A stretch of 55,843 bases of DNA. Origin: Actinomycetales bacterium (lineage in GTDB: Bacteria; Actinomycetota; Actinomycetes; Actinomycetales; Microbacteriaceae). A program made the position numbers and the translations under genes. A model generated the notes under the pieces. It searched no databases. It was not told where the DNA came from and was given only the letters and a program-made list of their open reading frames with translations. This document shows, one piece after another, positions 1-9,259 of this stretch. The first letter of the stretch is position 1. Each line of letters opens with the position of its first letter. The stretch lies in the NCBI GenBank assembly GCA_015654575.1, contig JAATGR010000141.1, positions 1 through 55,843 on the forward strand, read 5' to 3'.

Positions 1-212
1 GAGCCGGGGCCCGACGCCAGGTCGAGGATGCGGGGAGCCGGCTGATCGCCCACGACCTCGGCCACCACCCGGGCGATCGTGTCGAAGCGGGCACCGCGGT
101 GGCGGATGTAGCCGGTCTGCTGTGCGTCCCAGCGTGCGATGAGCTCGAGCGCGGCCGACTGCTTGGCGGGTGTGGCGGCCGCGGTGGGCGCGGACGGGTC
201 AAGGAGTGTCAT
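1..212 (-). CDS. SAM-dependent methyltransferase, N-terminal fragment (truncated by window edge)
   Basis: Reverse-strand reading from ATG at 212 gives MTLLDPSAPTAAATPAKQSAALELIARWDAQQTGYIRHRGARFDTIARVVAEVVGDQPAPRILDLASGPGS; ILDLASGPGS is class I methyltransferase motif I. Confidence 0.7.
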   Translation of the reverse strand, partial: MTLLDPSAPTAAATPAKQSAALELIARWDAQQTGYIRHRGARFDTIARVVAEVVGDQPAPRILDLASGPG

Positions 213-223
213 CGGAGGTCCTT

Positions 224-991
224 TCAGAGGGAGGAGGGCAGGTCGAAGGAGAGATGGAGCGACCCCGCGGGGGTCGGCAGGACATGGGTGCGCACGTCAT
301 AGACGGCGTCGAGGTGAGTCGGGGCGAGCACCTGCGCAGGCGCGCCGGAGGCGACCACCCGCCCGGCGTCGAGCAGCACCACCGCGTCGCAGCAGCGGGC
401 CGCCAGCTCGAGGTCGTGCAGCACCACGACCACGGTCGGAGCGATCGTTCGCAGCAGGGCGATGAGTTCCAGGCGGTGGCGGATGTCGAGGTGGTTCGTC
501 GGCTCATCCAGCAGGGCGTGGTCCGCCCCGTGCAGGATGCTGCGCGCGATCGCCACGCGTTGACGCTCGCCACCGGACAGGTTCGCGGTGACGTCCGCCG
601 CACGGTCGTCGAGCCCCACGGTGCGAAGCGCCGTCAGTGCCGACGCCTCGGTGCGGCGGCTCTGCGCCCGCCAGGATCCCTGCCGGGCGATCGCGCCCAG
701 CGCGACCTCCTCGCCCACCCGGAGCGTCGGATCCGGGTCGAGCATCTGCCCGACGAAGCTCACACGGCGCGCGATCCAGCGGCGCGTCGCGTGGGCGATG
801 TCGGTGCCGTCGATGCGGACGTGGCCGCCGGCTGCCTGCTGCACACCCATCAGGGCGCGCAGCAGCGTCGACTTCCCGCTGCCGTTGGGGCCGACGATGC
901 CGAGCACCTCGCCGTCGCGAGCGACCAGGTCGACAGCGTCGACGACGGTCTTCCCGCCCAGTCGCACCGTGAGGTGCTCGGCTTCGATCAC
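224..991 (-). CDS. FecE/BtuD-type ABC transporter ATP-binding protein
   Basis: Walker A GPNGSGKST, signature LSGGERQRVAIAR, Walker B HALLDEPTNHLD. Confidence 0.92.
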   Translation of the reverse strand: MIEAEHLTVRLGGKTVVDAVDLVARDGEVLGIVGPNGSGKSTLLRALMGVQQAAGGHVRIDGTDIAHATRRWIARRVSFVGQMLDPDPTLRVGEEVALGAIARQGSWRAQSRRTEASALTALRTVGLDDRAADVTANLSGGERQRVAIARSILHGADHALLDEPTNHLDIRHRLELIALLRTIAPTVVVVLHDLELAARCCDAVVLLDAGRVVASGAPAQVLAPTHLDAVYDVRTHVLPTPAGSLHLSFDLPSSL

Positions 992-1995
992 GACAGGTCC
1001 GCCAGCAGGCCGCGGAGCACGGAGGGGCCCTCTGCGGTGAGCACGGTGGGCGGGTCGGTGTAAGCGAACGGCAGGGCGATGACCCGGCCGTTCTGCACTG
1101 CGGTGAGGGAGTCGACGCCCGCGGCGGAGAGGAAGGACTCCTTCACCGTCTCCGCGTCTCCGCTGGAGTACAGCAGCACGATCGTCCCGGGATCGCGGGC
1201 GATGATGTCCTCCAGGCTGGCGTCAAAGACCCGATCGTCCACGTCGGCGTAGACGTTCGTCAGTCCGGCCGCCTCGAACACGGGCGTCACCATGCTGGGG
1301 CCGCCGTAGGGGGAGAGCACCGCGCCGCCGGAGGAGACGTAGAGCCCCACGGCGGTGCCGTTCTCGGCCTCCGGCAGCGAGGCGAGCTCCGCCTGCGCCT
1401 GCGTGGCGATGGCCGCGGCGGCATCCGTCTCGCCCAGGATCTCGCCATAGGTCGCTAGCTCGTCCCAGACACGGTCGAAGGTCGCGGTCTGGGTGTACGC
1501 CGCGGGCACGTCGGTGCAATACGCGCTCGGGGTGTAGACGGCGACGCCGGCGGCGGTGAGCGCGTCGCGGTCCACGCCCTTCTCGGGCGCGATCACGAGG
1601 TCGGGCGCCATACCGAGGATGCTTTCCTGCGAGACGACCGATCCGCCGGTCGCGTTGGTCTCGGTCGACAGCACGTCGAGCGAGGCGATCGCCGCGTAGG
1701 TCTCGGGCTCGTAGAGGCCTTCGGCCGGGGTCGCGGTGACGGCGACGATGCGGTCGACGGCGTCGAGCGCTTCGAGGTTGGCGAGGCCGTCGTTGTTGAC
1801 CAGGACGATCCGCTCCGGCGGCGCGTCGAGCGTGAGCTCGCTGCCGCAGTTGTCGATGGTGAGCGGGAAGCCCGTCGCGGAGGTCGCGGCGTCGGTCGTC
1901 TCCGAGCTGGAGGCGGTGGCGCAACCGGTCAGCGCGGCCACGGTCGCGGCGGCGACGAGGGCCACGGCGACCGGTCGGGATCGGAGGAGGTGCAT
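988..1995 (-). CDS. Iron-siderophore/metal type ABC substrate-binding lipoprotein
   Basis: Lipobox LTGCATASS; periplasmic-binding pattern (PPERIVLVNNDGLANLEALDAVDRIVAVT); overlaps the ATPase start by 4 nt. Confidence 0.88.
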   Translation of the reverse strand: MHLLRSRPVAVALVAAATVAALTGCATASSSETTDAATSATGFPLTIDNCGSELTLDAPPERIVLVNNDGLANLEALDAVDRIVAVTATPAEGLYEPETYAAIASLDVLSTETNATGGSVVSQESILGMAPDLVIAPEKGVDRDALTAAGVAVYTPSAYCTDVPAAYTQTATFDRVWDELATYGEILGETDAAAAIATQAQAELASLPEAENGTAVGLYVSSGGAVLSPYGGPSMVTPVFEAAGLTNVYADVDDRVFDASLEDIIARDPGTIVLLYSSGDAETVKESFLSAAGVDSLTAVQNGRVIALPFAYTDPPTVLTAEGPSVLRGLLADLS

Positions 1996-2115
1996 GGGGG
2001 TGCCTTTCGGATGGGGGCGGGAAGGGACTCGGTCGCGGTGGCGCAGGTCACGGACCGGGCGTTGTTCCTCGGGTTCTCGGGAGACGCGACGGTGACGGTG
2101 GACCGCCCGCCGGGG

Positions 2116-3246
2116 TCATGACTGGCGTGAGGGGATGTGTCGCTGGGCGAGGAGGAACAGCAGGAACGGGGTGCCGATGACGCCGGTGACCACGCCGACG
2201 GGGATCTCCTGGGGGGCGAGCACTGTCCGCGCCACGGTGTCAGCGGCTACCAGCAGCGCCGCACCGATCAGGGCGGAGGCCGGGAGCAGGATCCGGTGCC
2301 TGCCTCCCACCAGCGCTCGCGCCAGGTGCGGTACGACGAGCCCGACGAAGCCCACGCCCCCCACGCCGGACACGACGACCCCGACCATCGCGGCGGTGCC
2401 GGCCAGCAGGATGAAGCGGTCCCGTTCGGGGCGCAGGCCCGCGGCCAGTGCGGAGTCGTCGCCCGATGCCAGCGCGTCCAGACGTCCGCTCGTGCCGATC
2501 AAGGCGCACAGCGCGATCATGACGACGATGGCGACGGCGGCCAGGACGACCGGCTGCACGGAGGCGATGGACCCGAGGAGCCAGAACATCACCGAGCGCG
2601 CGGCCTCGGCAGAATCGGAGAGGAAGACGAGCATGCTGGCGACGGCGTTGAGGGCGTAGCCGACCGCCAGGCCCGACAGCACGAATCGTGCCGGTCCGCG
2701 CGCGCGGGACCCACCGGCGACGGCGAGCACCAGGACGATCGTGGCCACCGCGCCGCCGAGCGCCGCACCGGAGACGGCGAGCGCCGTCGAGGCGCCGACC
2801 ACCAGTACCACCAGCGCGACGCCCGCCGAGGCTCCGGAGTTGAGTCCGAGCAGGTACGGGTCGGCGAGGGGGTTTCGCACCAGCGCCTGGAAGACGGCCC
2901 CCGCCATCGCGAGACCGGCCCCGGCGAACAGTGCCATGCCGATGCGGGGCAGCCGGGTCGACCACACGATCTGATCGGCGATGGTGTTCTGGGCGGGTTG
3001 CCCGGTCAGGCGGCGAACCAGCACATCGATCACGCCGAGCGGGTCGATCGCGACGGGGCCGATGCCGATCGCGACGATGACGACCACGACCAGCACGACC
3101 GCGGAGCCGATCAGCGCGAACCGGGCCCGTCGTCTCCGCAAGGCGAGCAGGGCGGCTGCTGCGGGGGCGGCATCGGTGGCTCGTTGCCGGGTGGGAGTCG
3201 CCGCGGAACGGCTCGAACGACGCAGAGTGGTCGGGGTGGGGGACAT
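2116..3246 (-). CDS. FecCD-family ABC transporter permease
   Basis: Hydrophobic protein with FecCD motifs (RLPRIGMALFAGAGLAMAGAVFQALVRNPLADPYLLGLNSGASAGV). Start placed at ATG 3246 (MSPTPTT); the longer upstream ORF extension is low-complexity. Confidence 0.9.
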   Translation of the reverse strand: MSPTPTTLRRSSRSAATPTRQRATDAAPAAAALLALRRRRARFALIGSAVVLVVVVIVAIGIGPVAIDPLGVIDVLVRRLTGQPAQNTIADQIVWSTRLPRIGMALFAGAGLAMAGAVFQALVRNPLADPYLLGLNSGASAGVALVVLVVGASTALAVSGAALGGAVATIVLVLAVAGGSRARGPARFVLSGLAVGYALNAVASMLVFLSDSAEAARSVMFWLLGSIASVQPVVLAAVAIVVMIALCALIGTSGRLDALASGDDSALAAGLRPERDRFILLAGTAAMVGVVVSGVGGVGFVGLVVPHLARALVGGRHRILLPASALIGAALLVAADTVARTVLAPQEIPVGVVTGVIGTPFLLFLLAQRHIPSRQS

Positions 3247-3266
3247 AGAAGATTTCACGATCGACA

Positions 3267-3285
3267 ATTGAGAAATGTTCTCAAT
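3267..3285. promoter_or_regulatory. Candidate Fur/Zur-like operator upstream of the metal ABC operon
   Basis: Perfect palindrome ATTGAGAA-ATG-TTCTCAAT, 20 bp upstream of the permease start. Confidence 0.5.
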
Positions 3286-3468
3286 AGTGGGATACCGTAC
3301 CGAGGGCGTCTCCATCGCGCAAATCCATCGGATCCGCGTCGCCGCGCGGGATCTGCCCGGCGCCGCGGCGCCGTTCGGCGTGCCTTGCGGGAAGGGTGGA
3401 GTGCCCCTGCGGGGCGCAGATCGGCGCCCCGGACGACGGCGTGACGGGCGCGCCGCCATCCGGGTATC

Positions 3469-4317
3469 GTGCCGCTGGTGACTCCCCATCTCCCCGCCTA
3501 CCTCGCGCGCATCGAGCATCCTCCGGTGGTGGCCGCCGATGCGCCGACCTTGGCCTCCCTGACGGCGGCGCACGTGCGCCGCATCCCGTTCGAGAACCTC
3601 GATCCGCTGTGCGGTGTGCCGGTCGCCGATCTCAGTGCCGACGCGCTCGCCGGCAAGCTGGTCTCCGCCGGTCGGGGCGGATTCTGCTACGAGCAGAACG
3701 GGCTGATCGGGCATGCGCTCCGCGCACTCGGCTTCGGGGTCGAGCGCCTCGCCGCGCGGGTGGTGTGGATGCGGCCGCCGGAGGCGGGCACCGCACCGCA
3801 GACGCACGAGCTGCTCGCGGTGAGCGTGGCCGGGGGAGAGCGGTTCCTCGTCGACGTCGGGTTCGGGGATCCCACACCGCCCCAGCCGCTTCGCGACGTG
3901 CTCGGCATCGAGCAGGAGACGACCCACGAGACCTATCGCCTGGTGCCGGACGTCACATCGTCGGCCTCCCGCTTCGTGCGGCTGGAGGCACGCATCCGGG
4001 ACCGGTGGCAGCCGCTGTACGTGATCGACCCGGAGCCGCGCAGTGCGATCGATCGACGTGTGGCGTGCTGGTATGTCTCCACGCATCCGGAGTCGGCGTT
4101 CGTGACGACGTTGAAGGCCGCGGCCGTCACCGACGACGGACGCCTCACGCTGGCCGGTCGGCGCCTCGCCGAGCACCGGGGCGGGGAGACGACCCGGGTA
4201 GTGCTGCCGGATGCGTCCTCGGTGATCGAGGTGCTGGCCTCGCGTTTCGGCATCGCGTTGGGCGGGATCGATCCGGACCTGCTCGAGTCGAGGATCGCCG
4301 CCGTCCTGGACGCCTAG
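3469..4317 (+). CDS. nat: Arylamine N-acetyltransferase
   Basis: NAT motif RGGFCYEQN (catalytic Cys), His in THELL and Asp in FLVDVGFGDP. Confidence 0.9.
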   Translation: MPLVTPHLPAYLARIEHPPVVAADAPTLASLTAAHVRRIPFENLDPLCGVPVADLSADALAGKLVSAGRGGFCYEQNGLIGHALRALGFGVERLAARVVWMRPPEAGTAPQTHELLAVSVAGGERFLVDVGFGDPTPPQPLRDVLGIEQETTHETYRLVPDVTSSASRFVRLEARIRDRWQPLYVIDPEPRSAIDRRVACWYVSTHPESAFVTTLKAAAVTDDGRLTLAGRRLAEHRGGETTRVVLPDASSVIEVLASRFGIALGGIDPDLLESRIAAVLDA

Positions 4318-4418
4318 GCGGGGCTTGGCGGGGCCCGGTGCGGCGCCTGCCCCGTGGTGCGGCGGTATCGGCACCCCGCTGCGCCGGCCTGGCGAACCGC
4401 CCGGGCTCCCGACGGGTT

Positions 4419-4497
4419 CAGAACTCAGGACATCTGCGTCTGTGGCGGCGGATGATCGGCGTGTCGTGGCCGGCGCCCGCGGATGTCCTGAGTTCTG
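4419..4497. repeat. Intergenic inverted-repeat element, copy 1
   Basis: 16-bp perfect arms CAGAACTCAGGACATC (4419-4434) and GATGTCCTGAGTTCTG (4482-4497); related copy at 54596-54670. Confidence 0.7.
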
Positions 4498-4548
4498 CAC
4501 ACGCGGACGGCGGACGGCGACCGGGGTAGGGCAGAGCGACGGAACGGT

Positions 4549-5259
4549 TCAGCCGGTGAAGACGGTCGAGCTGCGTCGCTCGTACCAGCGGGCCAGCTGC
4601 TCGCCGGCGCTGATGACGTGCGCGCGCATCTCCTCTCGGGCGGCCTCGATGTCGCCGCTGGCGAGCGCGTCGACGATGCGGCTGTGCTCGAGGTAGTTCT
4701 CCTCGCGGTGTCGTTCGTCGTTCACGAGCAGCTGCGCCGAGACGTTGCGAGGGAAGGTCTCGTTGATCTCCTCGATCGACCGGGCCAGCCGTGTGTTGGC
4801 GGCGACGCGGGTAATCGTGGTGTGGAAGATGTCGTTCTCCTGCCGGCTGCTCTTGCCGGCGTCCTGACCGGACAGCGAACGGTCGTACATCTCCTGGTTG
4901 GCGGTGCGGAGGCTGTCCAGGTCGGCCTGCGAGATGCGGCTGACCGCGCGGGCGGCCGCGAGCGACTCGAGCTCGGCGCGCACCTCATAGGCCTCCCGCA
5001 CCTCCCAGGGTGCGGGCACGCGCACGACGGCGCCGCGGTTGGGGACCACCTCGATGAGTCCGCCGGTCTGCAACTGGCGCAGCGCTTCGCGTACGGGCGT
5101 GCGGCTCACCCCGAAGTCGTTCGCGAGCTCGGCCTGTCGCAGCTGCGCCCCGATCGGGATGTCGCCGTTCATGATCCGGCCGCGGATCTTGCCCGCGATC
5201 TCATCGACCAGCGCGTGCCCGGAGGCGGTGGGAGCGAGGGACTCGTCGGTAGCGGGCAT
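4549..5259 (-). CDS. GntR-family transcriptional regulator (FCD-type C-terminal domain)
   Basis: wHTH IPIGAQLRQAELANDFGVSRTPVREALRQLQTGGLIEVVPNRGAVV; start ATG 5259 preceded by AGGAGG. Confidence 0.92.
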   Translation of the reverse strand: MPATDESLAPTASGHALVDEIAGKIRGRIMNGDIPIGAQLRQAELANDFGVSRTPVREALRQLQTGGLIEVVPNRGAVVRVPAPWEVREAYEVRAELESLAAARAVSRISQADLDSLRTANQEMYDRSLSGQDAGKSSRQENDIFHTTITRVAANTRLARSIEEINETFPRNVSAQLLVNDERHREENYLEHSRIVDALASGDIEAAREEMRAHVISAGEQLARWYERRSSTVFTG

Positions 5260-5360
5260 TGTTCCTCCTGTACGCGCGGTCCCGGCCGCACGTGGGGAAC
5301 CGTAGCAGAACGTCGCGCGGTGGACCCGATCTGGTCGGGTGTGGCGCACGGTATCGCAAT

Positions 5361-5393
5361 ATTGGATCCATTAACTACGTGTTAGGATCCAAA
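5361..5393. promoter_or_regulatory. Paired GGATCC operator, site 1 (gntR / oxygenase operon)
   Basis: ATTGGATCCATT (core 5364-5369) and TTAGGATCCAAA (core 5385-5390); core starts 21 bp apart. Confidence 0.85.
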
Positions 5394-5394
5394 T

Positions 5395-6339
5395 ATGGCT
5401 GGCCTCGAACGACCCCGCGACATCTCGGTGCGCGTGCGCGGCCTGGTGCGCGAAGCCGATCGGGTACTCTCGGTCGAACTGGAGCCGATAGACGCTCCGC
5501 TGCCGGAATGGACTCCGGGTGCACACGTCGATCTGCTGATCCCCGGTGCGCCGGTGCGGTCCTACTCGCTGTGCGGGGATCCGGCCTCCTCCCGCTACCG
5601 CATCGCCGTGCTCCGAGAGCCCGACAGCCGCGGCAGCAGCCGCGCCATCCACGAACGACTGCGTCCCGGCGACGAGCTCTCGCTGCGCGAGCCGCGCAAC
5701 CACTTCGCCCTGGAGGACGCCCCGGAGTACCTCTTCATCGCCGGTGGCATCGGTATCACGCCGTTGCTGCCGATGGTCCGTCAGGCGCAGGCCGCGGGAG
5801 CGCGGTGGCGCATGCTGTACCTCGGTGCCTCGCGCACCCGCATGCCGTTCCTCGAGGAGCTTCAGTCGATCGGCGGCGATGTCCGCATCGTCGCGGCCGA
5901 CGAGGACGCCCGGGCCGACCTCCCCGCCGAGGTCGCCGCGTCTGGCGACGCGCTGGTCTACGCCTGTGGGCCGCAGCGGATGCTGACCGCCCTCGTCGAG
6001 GCCGTGCCCGATGCCGAGCGCCGGTTACGGGTGGAGTACTTCGCAGCCCCCGAGCTCGAGTACCAGCCCGGCGGCCCGTTCCGCATCCGACTGGAGCGCA
6101 CCGGCCTGGAGCTGGATGTGACGCCGGAGGAGAGCATCCTCGAGGTCATGCGCGGAGCCGGCGTCGACGTGCTCACCGACTGCGAGGAGGGCATCTGCGG
6201 CAGCTGCGAGACGCGCGTCGTGGAGGGAGAGGTCGAGCACCGCGACTTCGTCCTGACCGCTCAGGAGCGCCAGCGCGGCGACTGCCTGATGGTCTGCGTC
6301 TCCCGCGCCGCCTGCCCCCTGCTCGTCCTCGACGCCTGA
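5395..6339 (+). CDS. Phthalate-dioxygenase-reductase/VanB-type oxidoreductase (flavin, NAD, 2Fe-2S)
   Basis: RSYSLCGDP flavin motif, IAGGIGITPLLPM NAD motif, C-terminal plant-type ferredoxin CEEGICGSCETRV. Confidence 0.93.
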   Translation: MAGLERPRDISVRVRGLVREADRVLSVELEPIDAPLPEWTPGAHVDLLIPGAPVRSYSLCGDPASSRYRIAVLREPDSRGSSRAIHERLRPGDELSLREPRNHFALEDAPEYLFIAGGIGITPLLPMVRQAQAAGARWRMLYLGASRTRMPFLEELQSIGGDVRIVAADEDARADLPAEVAASGDALVYACGPQRMLTALVEAVPDAERRLRVEYFAAPELEYQPGGPFRIRLERTGLELDVTPEESILEVMRGAGVDVLTDCEEGICGSCETRVVEGEVEHRDFVLTAQERQRGDCLMVCVSRAACPLLVLDA

Positions 6340-6380
6340 CAGACAGACACCCACCCACCCCCACCGAATGAGCACCACCC

Positions 6381-7718
6381 ATGCTCAAGCAGGAAGACAA
6401 CGAGAAGATCACCCGATCGGGGCCCGGCACCCCGCTCGGAAACCTGCTGCGCTCCTACTGGCAGCCCGCGGCCCTGGTCTCCGAGATGCCGGGCGAGCGG
6501 CCCGTCAAGCAGGTGCGCATCATGAGCGAGGATCTCGTGCTGTTCAAAAAGCGTGAGGGCTGGGGTCTCATCAGCCGCTTCTGCGCGCACCGCGGCGTCG
6601 ACCTCTCGTACGGGCGGCTCGAGGAGGACGGCATTCGTTGCCTGTACCACGGCTGGCTCTACGACGGCCAGGGGCGGTGCGTGGAGCAGCCCGCCGAGCC
6701 GGACCACAGCCAGTTCCTCGGCAAGATCCGCATCGCCAACTACCCCTGCGTCGAGCGCAACGGCATCATCTTCGCCTACATGGGCGCCGGCGACCCGCCG
6801 CCGTTCCCGCACTACGACTGCTTCGTCGCCCCGGAGGAGTACACCTTCGCGTTCAAGGGCCTGTGGGAGTGCAACTGGCTGCAGGGGCTGGAGGGCGGCA
6901 TCGACCCGAGCCACGTCTCCTTCCTGCACCGGTTCATTCAGGAGGACCCGCGGGAGATGTACGGCCAGCAGTTCGCCGAAGAGGTCGAGGGCACCGGCAA
7001 GAAGCTGTCGATGCTCGTCGGCGAGAGCTATCGGCCCGACATCGAGGTGGAGAGCGCGGAGCACGGCCTGCGCGTCTACGCGCTGCGGCAGCTCACCGAG
7101 GACATCAAGCACGTGCGCGTGACGAACCTGATGTTCCCGAACGCTTTCGTCGTGCCGTTCGGCAACACCAAGGTGTTCACGCAGTGGCATGTGCCGATCG
7201 ACGACGAGAACTCGTACTGGTACATGATCTGGTACGACTTCGCCGAGACGACCGACAAGGACACGCTGCTGCAGCAGCGGCTGGAGGGCGTGAGCCTGCC
7301 GGAGTACCGTCCGCTGCGCAACCGCAGCAACAACTGGGGCTTCGACCCGCAGGAGCAGAAGGACCTCACCTACACCGGCATGGGACTGGACATCAACGTT
7401 CACGACCAGTGGGCGGTGGAGAGCATGGGCGCAGTGCAAGACCGCACCGTCGAGCGCCTCGGCGTGTCCGACCGGGCCGTCAGCGCCAACCGGCGACTGC
7501 TGCTGCGGGCCATCGACGCGTTCGCCGCCGGGGCGCAGACGCCGTCACATCCCATCAGCGAGGACGAGGCCGCGGAGCTGACCGGACCGATCGCGATGGA
7601 CACGATCGCCGCCAACGAGGCGTGGCAGTCGCGGTGGCTCCAGCGGGAGAGTGAGCGGCGGGCGGCGTCCCCCTGGGCCGGTCCGCTCCTGAACGCGCAG
7701 GAGACCGTCGATGCGTGA
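6381..7718 (+). CDS. Rieske aromatic ring-hydroxylating-type oxygenase, phthalate 4,5-dioxygenase-like alpha subunit
   Basis: Rieske FCAHRGVDLSYGRLEEDGIRCLYHGW; mononuclear iron motif GGIDPSHVSFLHR. Confidence 0.94.
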   Translation: MLKQEDNEKITRSGPGTPLGNLLRSYWQPAALVSEMPGERPVKQVRIMSEDLVLFKKREGWGLISRFCAHRGVDLSYGRLEEDGIRCLYHGWLYDGQGRCVEQPAEPDHSQFLGKIRIANYPCVERNGIIFAYMGAGDPPPFPHYDCFVAPEEYTFAFKGLWECNWLQGLEGGIDPSHVSFLHRFIQEDPREMYGQQFAEEVEGTGKKLSMLVGESYRPDIEVESAEHGLRVYALRQLTEDIKHVRVTNLMFPNAFVVPFGNTKVFTQWHVPIDDENSYWYMIWYDFAETTDKDTLLQQRLEGVSLPEYRPLRNRSNNWGFDPQEQKDLTYTGMGLDINVHDQWAVESMGAVQDRTVERLGVSDRAVSANRRLLLRAIDAFAAGAQTPSHPISEDEAAELTGPIAMDTIAANEAWQSRWLQRESERRAASPWAGPLLNAQETVDA

Positions 7719-9240
7719 ACGCAACGTCGACGAGCGACGGGTCTCCGACAATGGCGGGGGCGTCTCGGCGCGGCCGATGCTCGCGAAGGACCGTGCCGGC
7801 TTCATCGGACGACACGGGCTGTGGAGCGAGGCGCAGTACGCGGCCGCCGGACAGCTGCGGCGCGTCATGGACGAACTGGGCATCGAGATGGTGCGCTTCT
7901 CGTTCGTGGACCAGCACGGCATCCTGCGGGGGAAGACCATCGCCCGTGCCGGCGTCGACGCCGTGTTGCGATCGGGGGTCACGGTCCCCAGCTCACTGCT
8001 GCTGAAGGACACTTCCGGGCAGTCGGTCTTCGCGGTGTTCAGCGCCGAGACGGGCGTCGGGGTGGAGGGCTTCAGCGGGGCCGGTGACATCGTGCTCGTC
8101 CCCGATCCGCGGACGTTCCGCGTGCTCCCGTGGGCCGATCGCACCGCGTGGATCCTCTGCGACCTCCGCTTCCCCGACGGCGGCGTCGTGCCATTCTGCA
8201 CGCGCTCGATGCTGCGCACCGAGCTGGCCGCGCTCGAGGCGAAGGGGCTCGGCATGACCGTCGGCGCCGAGCTGGAGTTCCACGTCTTCCGGATGCCGGA
8301 TACGCAGCTGTCCGCCGAGCACATCGGGGCTCCGGGGCGTCCGGGGTCGGCGCTGGCGGTCTCGCCCACCACGAGGGGCTCGCAGCTGCTGCACGAGGAA
8401 GCGCTCGACGATATGCAGCCGCTCGTGGACGCGCTCTATCGCGGGCTCACCCTGCTGGATCTCCCGCTGCGATCGATCGAGCTCGAGTTCGGTCCCAGTC
8501 AGTTCGAGATCACGATGGAGGCGGGCGACGCCGCCGCGATCGCCGACGCCATCGTGCTGCTGCGCACCGCGGTGCGGCGCATCGCCCGCGGTCTCGGCTT
8601 CCACGCCACCTTCATGTCCCGCCCGCAGGGCGCCGAGGGGGCGTCGACCGGGTGGCACCTGCACCAGTCGCTCTATGACCTCCGCACCGGGGAAGGCGTG
8701 TTCGTGCCCGATGCCGAGGGCAGCACGCTGTCGCTGACCGGGTCGGCCTACCTTGCGGGGCTGCTCAGCCACGCGGCCGCGGCTGCAGTGTTCTCTACGC
8801 CCACGGTCAACGGCTTCAAGCGGTACCAGCCGTTCTCGCTCGCCCCGGACCGCATCGCCTGGGGCATCGACAACAAGGGAGCGATGATCCGTGCGGTCGG
8901 CGGGGTCGGGGATCCCGCCACCCGGTTGGAGAACCGCTCCGGAGAGCCGGCGGCCAACCCCTACCTCTACATCGCCTCCCAGCTGATCAGCGGGATGGAT
9001 TGCGTCGAACGCGGACTCATCCCGCCCGCCCCGACGGCCGATCCGTACCGCACCGACGCGGAGCCGCTGCCGGCGTCGCTGGGGGATGCCGTCGAAGCGT
9101 TCCTCGCCGACGACGTCTTCGCGACCGCGCTCGGGCCGGTCGTGGTCGACTGGTACGCGACCATCAAACGAGCCGAGTTCGCCCGCTACCTGCGCCACGT
9201 CTCCGACTGGGAGCAGCGCGAATACTTCGAGATCTTCTGA
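7711..9240 (+). CDS. Glutamine synthetase-like protein (gamma-glutamylamide synthetase type)
   Basis: GS fold motifs VGAELEFHVF, GWHLHQSLYD, ENRSGEPAANPYLYIAS; overlaps the Rieske gene by 8 nt. Confidence 0.88.
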   Translation: MRERNVDERRVSDNGGGVSARPMLAKDRAGFIGRHGLWSEAQYAAAGQLRRVMDELGIEMVRFSFVDQHGILRGKTIARAGVDAVLRSGVTVPSSLLLKDTSGQSVFAVFSAETGVGVEGFSGAGDIVLVPDPRTFRVLPWADRTAWILCDLRFPDGGVVPFCTRSMLRTELAALEAKGLGMTVGAELEFHVFRMPDTQLSAEHIGAPGRPGSALAVSPTTRGSQLLHEEALDDMQPLVDALYRGLTLLDLPLRSIELEFGPSQFEITMEAGDAAAIADAIVLLRTAVRRIARGLGFHATFMSRPQGAEGASTGWHLHQSLYDLRTGEGVFVPDAEGSTLSLTGSAYLAGLLSHAAAAAVFSTPTVNGFKRYQPFSLAPDRIAWGIDNKGAMIRAVGGVGDPATRLENRSGEPAANPYLYIASQLISGMDCVERGLIPPAPTADPYRTDAEPLPASLGDAVEAFLADDVFATALGPVVVDWYATIKRAEFARYLRHVSDWEQREYFEIF

Positions 9241-9259
9241 CCCCGCCGAGGAGAGCACC

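Noticed and set aside
3329-3334. Single GGATCC upstream of the N-acetyltransferase gene
   Set aside because: Unpaired, in GC-rich context; unpaired GGATCC also occurs inside coding sequence (e.g. near 12632, 13091, 15388).
3358-3373. 16-bp palindrome CGGCGCCGCGGCGCCG
   Set aside because: Low-complexity GC palindrome expected in this composition; no positional support.
3247-4500. N-terminal extension of the FecCD permease ORF (2116-4500)
   Set aside because: Runs antisense through the arylamine N-acetyltransferase gene and has no family motifs; the real start is ATG 3246.
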